The position numbers and the translations under genes were made by a program. This document shows positions 8,638-16,617 of a stretch of 64,000 nucleotides of DNA, in pieces. The notes under the pieces were generated by a model. The model did no database searches. It was not told the DNA's origin and worked only from the letters and a program-made list of their open reading frames with translations. The DNA lies in contig CAKVDZ010000008.1 of NCBI GenBank assembly GCA_934728585.1, forward strand, positions 1 to 64,000. Reading direction: 5' to 3'. The DNA is from an uncultured Candidatus Melainabacteria bacterium (lineage in GTDB: Bacteria > Cyanobacteriota > Vampirovibrionia > Gastranaerophilales > Gastranaerophilaceae). Each line of letters opens with the position of its first letter. Position 1 is the first letter of the stretch.

Positions 8638-9807
8638 ATGGATTTAATAAAACAACTTACAGGTAAAAATCAAGCTGATTATGAGCAAGCTGCTGCGCAT
8701 ATAATTAATAGTGCAGACGAAAAAGCTTTTGAAGAACTTGTAAACAAGGACGATTTTTTGTTTGATTTTATCAAACAAAATGTTTCAAAACGCCTAAGCA
8801 AGGCTTGCAACAAAGATAATTTCAAAAATTTATTAAAGTTTTTGAAGTTTTATTCTCCGTCTTATGATGATTTTATTGCAAAAACTCTTGCTCAATTTTC
8901 AGATGAAGAAGTTCAAAACAAAATGCTTGAACTTTTAAGAAATGGTTCAAACAATGAAAAAGCTTACAGCGCCAAATATTTTTCTTATAAAAAAGATAAT
9001 TCGGTTGCAGAAGAACTAAAAAAGCTTGCATATTCAGAATTTGAACCAATTGCCTTAAATTCAGCTATTGCACTTTCATCAATGGGTGAGAGAACATCAG
9101 TTGAAGAAGCTTTAAACAAGTTAAAATCAAATGACGATTTTGAAGTTTTGGCTGGAGCTAAATTTTTATCCGCTTATGGGGAATTAAACGCATTAGAAGA
9201 TATCTTCAAGACGCTAAAAACTTCATCAATGGCTGAATACATCGCTTGTGAAATCGGCTATATGGAAAGCTTTTTAAATTTATTAAATTCAAACTTCCAC
9301 GATAACGCTCTTTTAGCTATAAATAACATTTTACAGGGACTTGGCGAAATCGTTGCAATTTCAGATGTTTTCACCTTTGAATTATACAACATATTCGAAA
9401 ACTTAATTTTTTCAGAACCAAATTCAAAAAATGCAGTTTTACTTTTGACAGCTAAAAACAAATTTAACCAACTAACTGAAAATGATGAGTATTTATTTGA
9501 CGAAGACAAAAATACAAAAGACGAAGTTTTTGCAATAAAAAAACTATTAAATAATAATCTTGACGAAGATTTAGACAATTTCATAGTTCCAGAATTGAAC
9601 GAACAAAGTGAATTTATTTATTCAGCATTAGAACTTGCACGCAATCCAGAAATCGTTAGACCTTTGCTCAACGCAAAAAACCAAACTATAATATTAAAAA
9701 CACTAGAAGTTTTAAAAAACTTAAACGATTTAACTCAGGACGATAAAAATATAGCATTAGAAAACGTTACAGACGAAAATATAAAATCAATTATATTTGC
9801 AATATAA
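8638..9807 (+). CDS. HEAT-like helical repeat protein of unknown function
   Basis: This 389-residue protein has no signal peptide or membrane segment. It is composed almost wholly of short amphipathic helices with regular Leu, Ala and Glu spacing, for example EEVQNKMLELLRNGSNNEKAY and EFEPIALNSAIALSSMGERTS. That is how HEAT/Armadillo-type repeats look. I recognise no catalytic motif. It begins two bases after the DprA-like stop and ends 12 bases before the Nudix gene, so it is probably co-transcribed with both. A scaffold role is plausible by fold only. Confidence 0.55.
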   Translation: MDLIKQLTGKNQADYEQAAAHIINSADEKAFEELVNKDDFLFDFIKQNVSKRLSKACNKDNFKNLLKFLKFYSPSYDDFIAKTLAQFSDEEVQNKMLELLRNGSNNEKAYSAKYFSYKKDNSVAEELKKLAYSEFEPIALNSAIALSSMGERTSVEEALNKLKSNDDFEVLAGAKFLSAYGELNALEDIFKTLKTSSMAEYIACEIGYMESFLNLLNSNFHDNALLAINNILQGLGEIVAISDVFTFELYNIFENLIFSEPNSKNAVLLLTAKNKFNQLTENDEYLFDEDKNTKDEVFAIKKLLNNNLDEDLDNFIVPELNEQSEFIYSALELARNPEIVRPLLNAKNQTIILKTLEVLKNLNDLTQDDKNIALENVTDENIKSIIFAI

Positions 9808-9819
9808 GGAATAAGAATA

Positions 9820-10350
9820 ATGGAATTTACAGAAAAAACACTATCTACAAAAAGAGTTTACAACGGAAAAGTCGTATTTGTAGACTATGATGATATTGAA
9901 ACTTCAGACGGTCACAAAAGCTTTAGAGAAGTAATTCGACACCCTGGTGGAGTTGTAATAGTTGCAGAAAAAGATCCTGAAACAATTTTAATGGTAAAAC
10001 AATTTAGATATCCTTTAAAACAAGTTTCTCTAGAACTTCCAGCAGGAAAACTTGAATACGGAGAAAATCCAGATGACGCTTGCAAACGCGAGTTAGAAGA
10101 AGAAACTGGTTATATCGCAAAAACTTGGAAATCTCTAGGTTACATCTACACAACACCTGGAATTTGTGATGAAAAGTTGTATTTATACTACGCAAAAGAT
10201 TTAACTTTTACTAAACCAAACCCAGATGAGGGCGAAATTATTCAAGCGTATGAATACAAAATTGCGGATTTATTCCAAATGATTAAAAATGGCGAAGTTA
10301 ACGATTCTAAAACACTTTGCGCACTTTTAAGAGCATACAAAATTAATTAA
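9820..10350 (+). CDS. Nudix hydrolase, ADP-ribose pyrophosphatase type
   Basis: The 176-residue length fits NudF-type enzymes, which split ADP-ribose into AMP and ribose 5-phosphate. The Nudix box at 76-98 follows GX5EX7REUXEEXGU (starting GKLEYGE, with Arg90-Glu91 and EETGY), preceded by LELPA. A preceding GGVVIV strand and FRYP segment match the ADP-ribose pyrophosphatase subgroup. Substrate is inferred from subgroup similarity. It sits in a plus-strand series with a HAD phosphatase gene 11 bases downstream. Confidence 0.85.
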   Translation: MEFTEKTLSTKRVYNGKVVFVDYDDIETSDGHKSFREVIRHPGGVVIVAEKDPETILMVKQFRYPLKQVSLELPAGKLEYGENPDDACKRELEEETGYIAKTWKSLGYIYTTPGICDEKLYLYYAKDLTFTKPNPDEGEIIQAYEYKIADLFQMIKNGEVNDSKTLCALLRAYKIN

Positions 10351-10361
10351 GGAAAATAATT

Positions 10362-11177
10362 ATGGCAATAAAAATGGTTGCAACAGATATTGACGGAACA
10401 ATTTTAAAATATTCAGGGGAGTTTAATCCTGAAGTTATTGAATGCATAAAAGACCTTGACAAAAGAGGGATTAAGGTTGTTATCGTAACAGGTAGAATGC
10501 ACCAATCAGCAAAGAAAATTGCAGACCAATTAGGTTTAAAAAATGCTGTAGTATCTTATCAAGGAGCATTAGTAAAAGATAATACACCAAAGCAAAATAC
10601 ATTATACGAAAGATATATACCTGCGCAAACAGCTAAAAAAATTATTCAATGGGGACATAACGAAAATATTCACATGAATTTATACATGAACGACAAACTT
10701 TATGTTGAAAAAGATGATGATACAACTCGTAAATACACTGCTCATCAAAACATTCCATTCACGGTTGCAAACTTTGATGAAATAGAATTAGACAAAGTAA
10801 ATAAACTATTATTTATTGATTACGCTGATGCAGACAGAGTTACACTTTTAACAAAAAAACTTCAAAAAGATTTTCCAGAATTATTTATAGTTAAATCTTG
10901 CGAAAATTTCTGCGAAGTTTGTCACAAAGAAGCAACAAAAGGCGATGGCTTAAGATGTTTGCAAAAACTTTATGGAATACCAAAAGAAGAAACACTAACA
11001 ATCGGCGATCACAACAATGATATTGACTTACTTCTTGCAGGTGGAGTAAAAGTTGCGATGGGCAACGGAACAGAAGATTTAAAAAAAATAGCAGACTACG
11101 TTACAGATACTATTGATAATAATGGTTTTGTGAAAGCAATAGAAAAATTTGTTTTAAAAGAGGGTACAAATGTATAG
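10362..11177 (+). CDS. Cof-type HAD-superfamily phosphatase
   Basis: The protein has 271 residues. The N-terminal nucleophile motif is DIDGT (Asp9 and Asp11), followed by VVIVTGRM. Near the C-terminus are TKGDGL (Lys) and the acidic GDHNNDIDLL motif, then VAMGNGTEDLKKIADYVT. This is the Cof/YkrA IIB layout with a cap between the two halves. Members dephosphorylate sugar phosphates, flavin precursors or phytate-like compounds, and the real substrate cannot be told from sequence. The end overlaps the ispF start by 8 bases. Confidence 0.88.
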   Translation: MAIKMVATDIDGTILKYSGEFNPEVIECIKDLDKRGIKVVIVTGRMHQSAKKIADQLGLKNAVVSYQGALVKDNTPKQNTLYERYIPAQTAKKIIQWGHNENIHMNLYMNDKLYVEKDDDTTRKYTAHQNIPFTVANFDEIELDKVNKLLFIDYADADRVTLLTKKLQKDFPELFIVKSCENFCEVCHKEATKGDGLRCLQKLYGIPKEETLTIGDHNNDIDLLLAGGVKVAMGNGTEDLKKIADYVTDTIDNNGFVKAIEKFVLKEGTNV

Positions 11178-11649
11178 AATAGGGTTAGGTTACGATATCC
11201 ATCAACTTTGTGATGGCAGAGATTTGATTATTGGTGGAGTAAAAATTCCACACGACAAAGGTCTTTTGGGTCACTCGGACGCTGATGTACTTATTCATGC
11301 AATTATTGACGCTATGTTCGGCGCATTAGCACTTGGCGATATTGGAACACATTTTCCTGACACAGACGAAAAATACAAGGGCATTTCAAGCTTATTACTG
11401 CTTAAATATGCCAATGAACTAATTCAAAAAGAGGGATATAAAATTAACAACCTTGATTGCAATATTATAGTTCAAGCGCCAAAAATGAAACCTCATATTC
11501 CTGAAATGCAAAAAACACTTGCAAATACACTTGAAGTTGATGTAAACTTGATTTCAATAAAGGCAAAAACAAATGAACATGTTGATGCTGTAGGCGAGAA
11601 AAGAGCTATCGAAGCAAATGCAGTAGTTATGCTACAAAAGGAGAACTAA
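11170..11649 (+). CDS. ispF: 2-C-methyl-D-erythritol 2,4-cyclodiphosphate synthase
   Basis: This is an enzyme of the MEP isoprenoid pathway that cyclises the CDP-methylerythritol phosphate intermediate and releases CMP. It has 159 residues, the standard length. Zinc ligands Asp9, His11 (GYDIHQL) and His43 (DADVLIH) are present, as are GDIGTHFPDTD and the C-terminal KTNEHVDAVGEKRAIEANAV. It overlaps the HAD gene by 8 bases and the following glyoxalase gene by one base, so it is translationally coupled. dxr at 16.6 kb belongs to the same pathway. Confidence 0.95.
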   Translation: MYRIGLGYDIHQLCDGRDLIIGGVKIPHDKGLLGHSDADVLIHAIIDAMFGALALGDIGTHFPDTDEKYKGISSLLLLKYANELIQKEGYKINNLDCNIIVQAPKMKPHIPEMQKTLANTLEVDVNLISIKAKTNEHVDAVGEKRAIEANAVVMLQKEN

Positions 11650-12029
11650 TGAGATTTTTACACGCGATGATTAGGGTTAAAGACCTTGAAAAATCACTAG
11701 AATTTTACGAAAATTTATTAAATATGAAACTAGTTAAGACAAAAAGACTTGACGATTGCGAACTATATTATTTAGAAGACGAAGAACACGTTGCGCAAAT
11801 TGAACTTACTGTAAACGACAGTATACCTGAAAATGGTTACACAAATGGTGACGCATTTGGACACTTTGCTTTTTCAGTTGACTCAATGGACTCATTCACT
11901 GAAAAAATGAATAAACTAGGTTACAAATACCTTTGGGAACCATACACAATCTTTTCTGGCACAAAAATTTCGTTTGTAAAAGACCCTGACGGCAACGAAA
12001 TCGAGCTAATTGAGAAAAAACATGATTAA
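11649..12029 (+). CDS. gloA: Lactoylglutathione lyase-like glyoxalase I
   Basis: This 126-residue vicinal-oxygen-chelate protein has two beta-alpha-beta repeats. It begins MRFLHAMIRVKDLEKSLEFYENLLNMKL, with the metal-ligand His at residue 5. It continues with AQIELTV, GHFAFSV and a C-terminal KDPDGNEIELIEK, which supplies the last Glu. This fits glyoxalase I, which detoxifies methylglyoxal. Use of glutathione here is not shown, and another thiol could be the cofactor. It is coupled to ispF upstream and gmhA downstream by overlaps. Confidence 0.85.
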   Translation: MRFLHAMIRVKDLEKSLEFYENLLNMKLVKTKRLDDCELYYLEDEEHVAQIELTVNDSIPENGYTNGDAFGHFAFSVDSMDSFTEKMNKLGYKYLWEPYTIFSGTKISFVKDPDGNEIELIEKKHD

Positions 12030-12597
12030 TATAATAAAAGAATATATAAACGATTCAATCGAAACAAAACAAAAGATTTTAAATGATGAAAAACTTGTTC
12101 AAACAGTAGAAGAAATAAGCAAGTTCATCGTTAAGACTCTAAGAAATGGCAATAAAATTCTTTTTGTTGGCAACGGTGGTTCTGCAAGTGATTGCGATCA
12201 TTTAGCAACAGAATTTGTTTCTAAATTTTATAAAGATAGACACGCATTTAACGCTTTGTCACTAACTTCAAATAATGCCCTAATCACTGCATTATCAAAT
12301 GATTTTGGTTACGACAACGCATTTTCAAGACAAATTGAAGCAATCGGCAAAAATGGAGATATACTTTTTGCTCTATCTACCTCTGGAAATTCTAAAAATG
12401 TAATTCAAGCAATAGAAGTTGCTAACGAAATGGGCTTGATTACAGTGGGTATGACAGGTAAAAACAAATGTAAAATGGACGAAATTTGCAAAATTTTAAT
12501 TAAAATTCCAACATCAGAAACTCCAATTATTCAAGAGTGCCACATGACACTAGGTCACCTAATTTGCAAAATCGTCGAAGACGAATTACTTGCATAA
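12022..12597 (+). CDS. gmhA: Sedoheptulose 7-phosphate isomerase (phosphoheptose isomerase)
   Basis: This enzyme makes D-glycero-D-manno-heptose 7-phosphate for the LPS inner core. From the ATG at 12022 it is 191 residues. A TTG 12 bases earlier is possible but less likely. SIS-domain motifs are clear: FVGNGGSASDCDHLATEFVSKF, ALSTSGNSKNVIQA and TPIIQECHMTLGHLIC. It overlaps the glyoxalase gene by 8 bases. Together with the heptose kinase at 59.8 kb it shows that heptose-containing LPS is made. Confidence 0.92.
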   Translation: MINIIKEYINDSIETKQKILNDEKLVQTVEEISKFIVKTLRNGNKILFVGNGGSASDCDHLATEFVSKFYKDRHAFNALSLTSNNALITALSNDFGYDNAFSRQIEAIGKNGDILFALSTSGNSKNVIQAIEVANEMGLITVGMTGKNKCKMDEICKILIKIPTSETPIIQECHMTLGHLICKIVEDELLA

Positions 12598-12600
12598 TTA

Positions 12601-12810
12601 CTAAAAAAAATCTTTTATATCAATTTCAAAAAACTTAGCTAAAGCGTACAATGTTTCTGTACTTGCTAAATTTTTACCTCGCTCAATGCAAGAAATATGT
12701 TCTCTTGACATATTCACATATTCAGCCAGTTTTTCTTGCGATAAACCTTTTTCTAATCTTAAAGATTTAACTTTTTTGCCTATATCGTTTCTTAACTTGC
12801 GAATACCCAT
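12601..12810 (-). CDS. XRE-family helix-turn-helix regulator
   Basis: This 69-residue protein is almost only a DNA-binding domain: IGKKVKSLRLEKGLSQEKLAEYVNMSREHISCIERGKNLASTETLYALAKFFEI is the classic XRE helix-turn-helix layout. It converges on gmhA with three bases between the stops. The upstream region holds a palindrome (12826-12843) that overlaps the likely promoter, so it may repress itself. Its targets are unknown. The divergent broken gene at 12957 could be one. Confidence 0.85.
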   Translation of the reverse strand: MGIRKLRNDIGKKVKSLRLEKGLSQEKLAEYVNMSREHISCIERGKNLASTETLYALAKFFEIDIKDFF

Positions 12811-12825
12811 ATAGGTATTGTTTCA

Positions 12826-12843
12826 TGTAATATAAATATTACA
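12826..12843. promoter_or_regulatory. Palindromic candidate operator of the XRE gene
   Basis: TGTAATAT-AA-ATATTACA has perfect 8-base arms about a two-base centre and begins 16 bases before the XRE start codon. A further half-site, ATTACA, lies at 12855-12860. Position and symmetry fit a dimeric regulator site. Binding is inferred. Confidence 0.4.
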
Positions 12844-12956
12844 GTAAGATTAACATTACATTTTATAGCTATAACTCTTTATTTATACATGTTTGCATGA
12901 CGTATATTTTTATTATAAATTAGTATAAGTTCTAAATATAAATAACGAGGTCATTA

Positions 12957-13688
12957 ATGTGGCAAAAATTTGAAGAAACTCTTAAAAATGCAGGTAATAT
13001 TGAATTTTGGTGGAGAGATGATGATATTATGGCGGAAAAACGCGCCTATAAGCTTCACTATTAAAAATATAAATTCAAAGTTTAGAGCTTAATGAAATTA
13101 TATGCAACTTATAAAATTCCAGCAATTTGGGCAATAGTACCTCATAACTATGAAAAATATGGTCAATATTTCACCAAAAATATTCTTAAGTATGAACAAT
13201 TTGCAACTATACACGGCATTTACCATATGAATAAGGCCACAACTCCGCCATCTACAGAATTTCCAGAAACTTGTAACCTTGAAGAAAATTTTCAAACAAT
13301 AACTCAGTATTACAATAGCTTTAAACCTCTTTTTAAGGATAATCTATTACCAGTTTTTGTCCCACCTTTTAATAACATGAACACCAACTTAAAAGAACGT
13401 TTAATCAAATATGGTCTAATTATTTCTGAATACAATTTTAACCAAAATAATCACTCAAATTATAACGTCGATTACGATTTTGCAAATTGGGAAACACATA
13501 AACTTAAAGCCGAGAACTTGATTCTTAAAGAATTAACAGAATTAATTACCTCTGGCATAAAAACTCTAGGACTTAATTCTCACCATACTATTATAGATAA
13601 AGAAAATTATAAATTTTATGAGAAATTATTTAAAACAATTTCAAAATGTAATAACGTAAAATGGGTAAATCCTTTTCTACTTTTTTAA
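12957..13688 (+). pseudogene. Polysaccharide-deacetylase-like protein, interrupted by in-frame stops
   Basis: A GAGG ribosome site precedes ATG at 12957. The first segment encodes MWQKFEETLKNAG then FWWRDDD, and stops at TAA (13062-13064). A TAG follows in the same frame (13083-13085), and the frame is then open again from ATG 13092 to 13688. Putting the pieces together gives WWRDDD followed after about 30 residues by KIPAIWAIVPH, an HGIYHMN segment, FVPPFNN and a C-terminal NSHH. This order resembles polysaccharide-deacetylase-family proteins that have an RDDD metal site. The whole reading frame stays in phase, so two nonsense changes (or compensating indels nearby) have split it. The 198-residue downstream part might still be translated. 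Confidence 0.6.
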
Positions 13689-13786
13689 CAAAACTTCATA
13701 TTTTAGACCATGCGCGCAATTTCTTAAAAGAAAAATACTTTATATAAGAGTAAGAGGTAATTAAGACACACAGAGGAGAAATTAAA

Positions 13787-13951
13787 ATGTTTGGATTAAA
13801 TGGATTAAACAATGCAGTAAGCGGTGTTAATGCAATTGATGATAATAAAAAGAAACAAGAAGTTGCACCACAACCTCAAGTAGCATTTATGAACTCTATT
13901 TGGGATAACTTCGGCAACTCTCAAGGTACTGAAGCTTCATTCAACGCTTAA
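13787..13951 (+). CDS. 54-residue peptide of unknown function
   Basis: A strong ribosome site (AGAGGAG, about 8 bases upstream) precedes ATG 13787. The product begins MFGLNGLNNAVSGVNAIDD, has a Lys/Gln run, then a Gln/Pro stretch, and ends SIWDNFGNSQGTEASFNA. It is not hydrophobic and has no signal peptide. It is a single-gene unit with a promoter-like TATATAAGAG at 13741 and a strong terminator at 13972-14004. It looks like a genuine, well-expressed small protein. I do not recognise the family. Confidence 0.7.
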   Translation: MFGLNGLNNAVSGVNAIDDNKKKQEVAPQPQVAFMNSIWDNFGNSQGTEASFNA

Positions 13952-13971
13952 TACTTAAAAGTTTCAATAAC

Positions 13972-14004
13972 AAAAAGACTTCATCAATAGATGAAGTCTT
14001 TTTT
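13972..14004. terminator. Bidirectional terminator
   Basis: AAAAAGACTTCATC-AATA-GATGAAGTCTTTTTT forms a long stem with A-run and T-run sides. It can end both the small peptide gene on the plus strand and the nucleoside transporter gene on the minus strand. Confidence 0.85.
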
Positions 14005-14023
14005 ATGTTTTTATTTATTGATA

Positions 14024-15298
14024 TTAACCTAACAAAATACCTGCGATACAAGCTGACATGAAGCAAGTGAACACACCGCAGATTAATGCTCTCATACCCA
14101 ATCTAGCAAGATTTTTTCTTTGGTTTGGAGCCAAGCCACCGATTGCACCTATTTGAGTTGCGATAGAACCGAAGTTACCGAAAGAACAAATTGCAAATGA
14201 TGTAATAATGAAAGCTTTGTTTGTAATAATATTTTGAATTTCAATCAAATCTGTGTAACCGTAAACTTCGTTTGAAACAATTTTCAAACCAATTACACCG
14301 CCTACATTGAAAATATCTTGAACAGGCACACCCATAATTAAAGCAAATAAGGCAAAGAATTTACCCAAAATCATTTTTAAAGACAAGTGAGGGAAGTCAA
14401 AACCTAGAACAGGTGCAGTTAAGTGGAATACATTTGCAATACAACCACCAAATGCAGCTAAGATATAGTCAATCATAGCAATCAAGGCAACGATTGCTAA
14501 TAACATAGCAACAACGTTTAATGAAACCATCATACCTTCAGAAGCACCTGATGCAATAGCATCAAATACGTTAGCATGAGTTTTTCTGCGACTAAGCTTA
14601 ATATTTTCCATTGTTTCAGGTTCACCTGTTTCAGGGTAAACTATTTTTGTCATAACCAATGCTCCTGGAATAGCCATAATAGCAGAAGCCAAGACATAAA
14701 CAATTGGAATACCCATCATAGCGTAAACAGGCATCATAGCACCTGATGTACAAGCCATAGAACCTGCCATTGAAGCAAGCAATTCTGAACGAGTTAATTT
14801 AGCCAGATATGGTTTAATCATAATTTGCGCCGTAACTTGTCCTACAAAAGCACTTGCAACATTTGAAAGAGCTTCGGCACCACTTACTTTCATAATTTTA
14901 TTCATCGCTTTACCTAGAATTGTAACGACACGTTGCATAATTCCATAGTAATAAAGAATGTTTACAACCATCATCATAAAGATAGTTGCGCAAATTAATT
15001 GAAGCGCAAATGGAATAGAACAACCAAATACAGCGTTCATTTCGTTATTATCTAATAATGGACCGAATACGAATTTGCCACCAACGTTAGCAAAATCTAA
15101 AAGTTTAACAATAACTTGTCCTAGCCATAAAAATATTTTTTGACCAACTGGAACTTTAAAAATAAAAATTCCGAATAAAATTTGTAGTGCTAAACCAACA
15201 CCTACTGTTTTGTAGTTGATAGCCTTTTTGTTGCAAGATAATGCAAATGCAATTGCTAACAATATGACCATACCGATGATGCCAATAAATCTGTCCAT
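14024..15298 (-). CDS. nupC: Concentrative nucleoside transporter (NupC/CNT family)
   Basis: This 424-residue inner-membrane protein imports nucleosides with H+ or Na+. It has about ten hydrophobic segments. The first is near residues 5-20, then an N-terminal module with NVGGKFVFGPLL. The core has SAFVGQVTAQIMIKPYL followed by TSGAMMPVYAMMGIP. The C-terminal core has GVPVQDIFNVGGVIG and FAICSFGNFGSIATQIGAIGGLAP. These match the CNT gate and nucleobase-binding regions. It is a lone gene with an AGGAG site, ended by the shared terminator. In a fermenter it would serve salvage. Confidence 0.92.
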   Translation of the reverse strand: MDRFIGIIGMVILLAIAFALSCNKKAINYKTVGVGLALQILFGIFIFKVPVGQKIFLWLGQVIVKLLDFANVGGKFVFGPLLDNNEMNAVFGCSIPFALQLICATIFMMMVVNILYYYGIMQRVVTILGKAMNKIMKVSGAEALSNVASAFVGQVTAQIMIKPYLAKLTRSELLASMAGSMACTSGAMMPVYAMMGIPIVYVLASAIMAIPGALVMTKIVYPETGEPETMENIKLSRRKTHANVFDAIASGASEGMMVSLNVVAMLLAIVALIAMIDYILAAFGGCIANVFHLTAPVLGFDFPHLSLKMILGKFFALFALIMGVPVQDIFNVGGVIGLKIVSNEVYGYTDLIEIQNIITNKAFIITSFAICSFGNFGSIATQIGAIGGLAPNQRKNLARLGMRALICGVFTCFMSACIAGILLG

Positions 15299-15440
15299 TA
15301 AAAACTCCTAACTAAGTCCTATATAATCAATATAAATATATTGTACTAAAAAGGACAAAAAAAATAAAAACAAAAATAAAAACATTTACTATAATGCAAA
15401 AAATGTTTACAAATTGGAAAATTTAAGAATAATACATATA

Positions 15441-16604
15441 ATGTTTAGTATGGGAAAGTGTAAACGTTTAATTTCAACATTTGTAATATTAAGTTATCTA
15501 ATGTCATCAGGTATAGTTTATGCTGATACATTCCAGGGGCACGCAGAAAAAACTGACGTAACCCAACAAAATCAATCTGAACTTTTTACAGGACAGGTTG
15601 AGGCTATTGACCAAAAAGATGTAATTAGAATGACTGTATCACAAGTTATCGATGGAAATTTTTCAATTGAGGGCGATGAATTTTTTGCAGAAGTTGTAAG
15701 CGATGTTTCTGGCGATAGCGGTGTAATTTTACCAAAAGGAACAATTGCTCACGGAATTATCAAGGAACAATCCGAAGCAAAACGATTAGGCAGAAACGGC
15801 TATATTTCACTTGATTTTGACTATTTAGTAACTCCTGATGGCAGAGAAATTCCAATTGAAGGCAAAATGTCAACAAGAATGCACCCTATTGTTGAAGCTG
15901 GAAAAATTGTTGCAACAGACGTTGGTTATACCGCTGCAGGTGGTGTAGTTGGCGGATTTATGGCATTAAATCTACTTGGTATTGAAGCTGCAATTGCATC
16001 TCAAGGTTACACTGTTATGGGTGGAGCCGCTGTTGGTGGTGCTGTTGGTTTGGGAATGTCTTTATGGCGAAAAGGTAAAGATGTTTTAATTGCTCCAGGG
16101 GACGAAATTCGTGTAAAAATCAATTCAAAAGTTCCTCTACCTGTATACAAAGATACAGCTTTAAAGCAACACGAAGTATTTTATCCAGGGTTAACAATAA
16201 GAATTACAAATATAATGCACGAGAAAGACCCATTCGGCGAAGCAAACACAATTACACTATCTCTATCAATAACAAACATGACAAATTTAACATTATCGGG
16301 AATGGATTTGGCACTAGTTAACGACTATAACAACGTTTTTCACCCATCAATCTTTGGCGATACAAATTTGATGTTTAAACAAATAAAGCCTGGGGATAGA
16401 GTTGCAGGTAGAATTTCCTTCACTGTTGATAACTTGAATCGTAGTTTCTGGCTAAGTTTTTGTGATAGAAGAACAAAGAAAACTTTATCAAAAATTTCTA
16501 TAGACAACGCCTACAAAAATGTTCCAGACAAGGTTAAGAAAAAAAATGACAAGCTAAAGAAAAAGCCAAATTTCTACAAGAAACCTGACCCTTTCGAAGT
16601 TTAA
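15441..16604 (+). CDS. Exported protein of unknown function, member of a local three-gene family
   Basis: From ATG 15441 the protein is 387 residues. ATG 15450 and TTG 15414 are alternative starts. An N-terminal signal peptide (about residues 1-29) ends at VYADTF. A module with LPKGTIAHGIIKEQSEAKRLGRNGYISLDFDYL then GREIPIEGKMS follows. After it comes a Gly/Ala-rich segment resembling a membrane hairpin (GYTAAGGVVGGFMAL to GGAAVGGAVGLGMSL), then a beta-rich half, and it ends with a Lys/Pro-rich tail. The KRL-centred module and the following hydrophobic segment recur in the products at 25891 and 26498. A TATAAT lies at 15390. I cannot assign a function. Confidence 0.7.
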   Translation: MFSMGKCKRLISTFVILSYLMSSGIVYADTFQGHAEKTDVTQQNQSELFTGQVEAIDQKDVIRMTVSQVIDGNFSIEGDEFFAEVVSDVSGDSGVILPKGTIAHGIIKEQSEAKRLGRNGYISLDFDYLVTPDGREIPIEGKMSTRMHPIVEAGKIVATDVGYTAAGGVVGGFMALNLLGIEAAIASQGYTVMGGAAVGGAVGLGMSLWRKGKDVLIAPGDEIRVKINSKVPLPVYKDTALKQHEVFYPGLTIRITNIMHEKDPFGEANTITLSLSITNMTNLTLSGMDLALVNDYNNVFHPSIFGDTNLMFKQIKPGDRVAGRISFTVDNLNRSFWLSFCDRRTKKTLSKISIDNAYKNVPDKVKKKNDKLKKKPNFYKKPDPFEV

Positions 16605-16617
16605 ATATTTGATAAAA

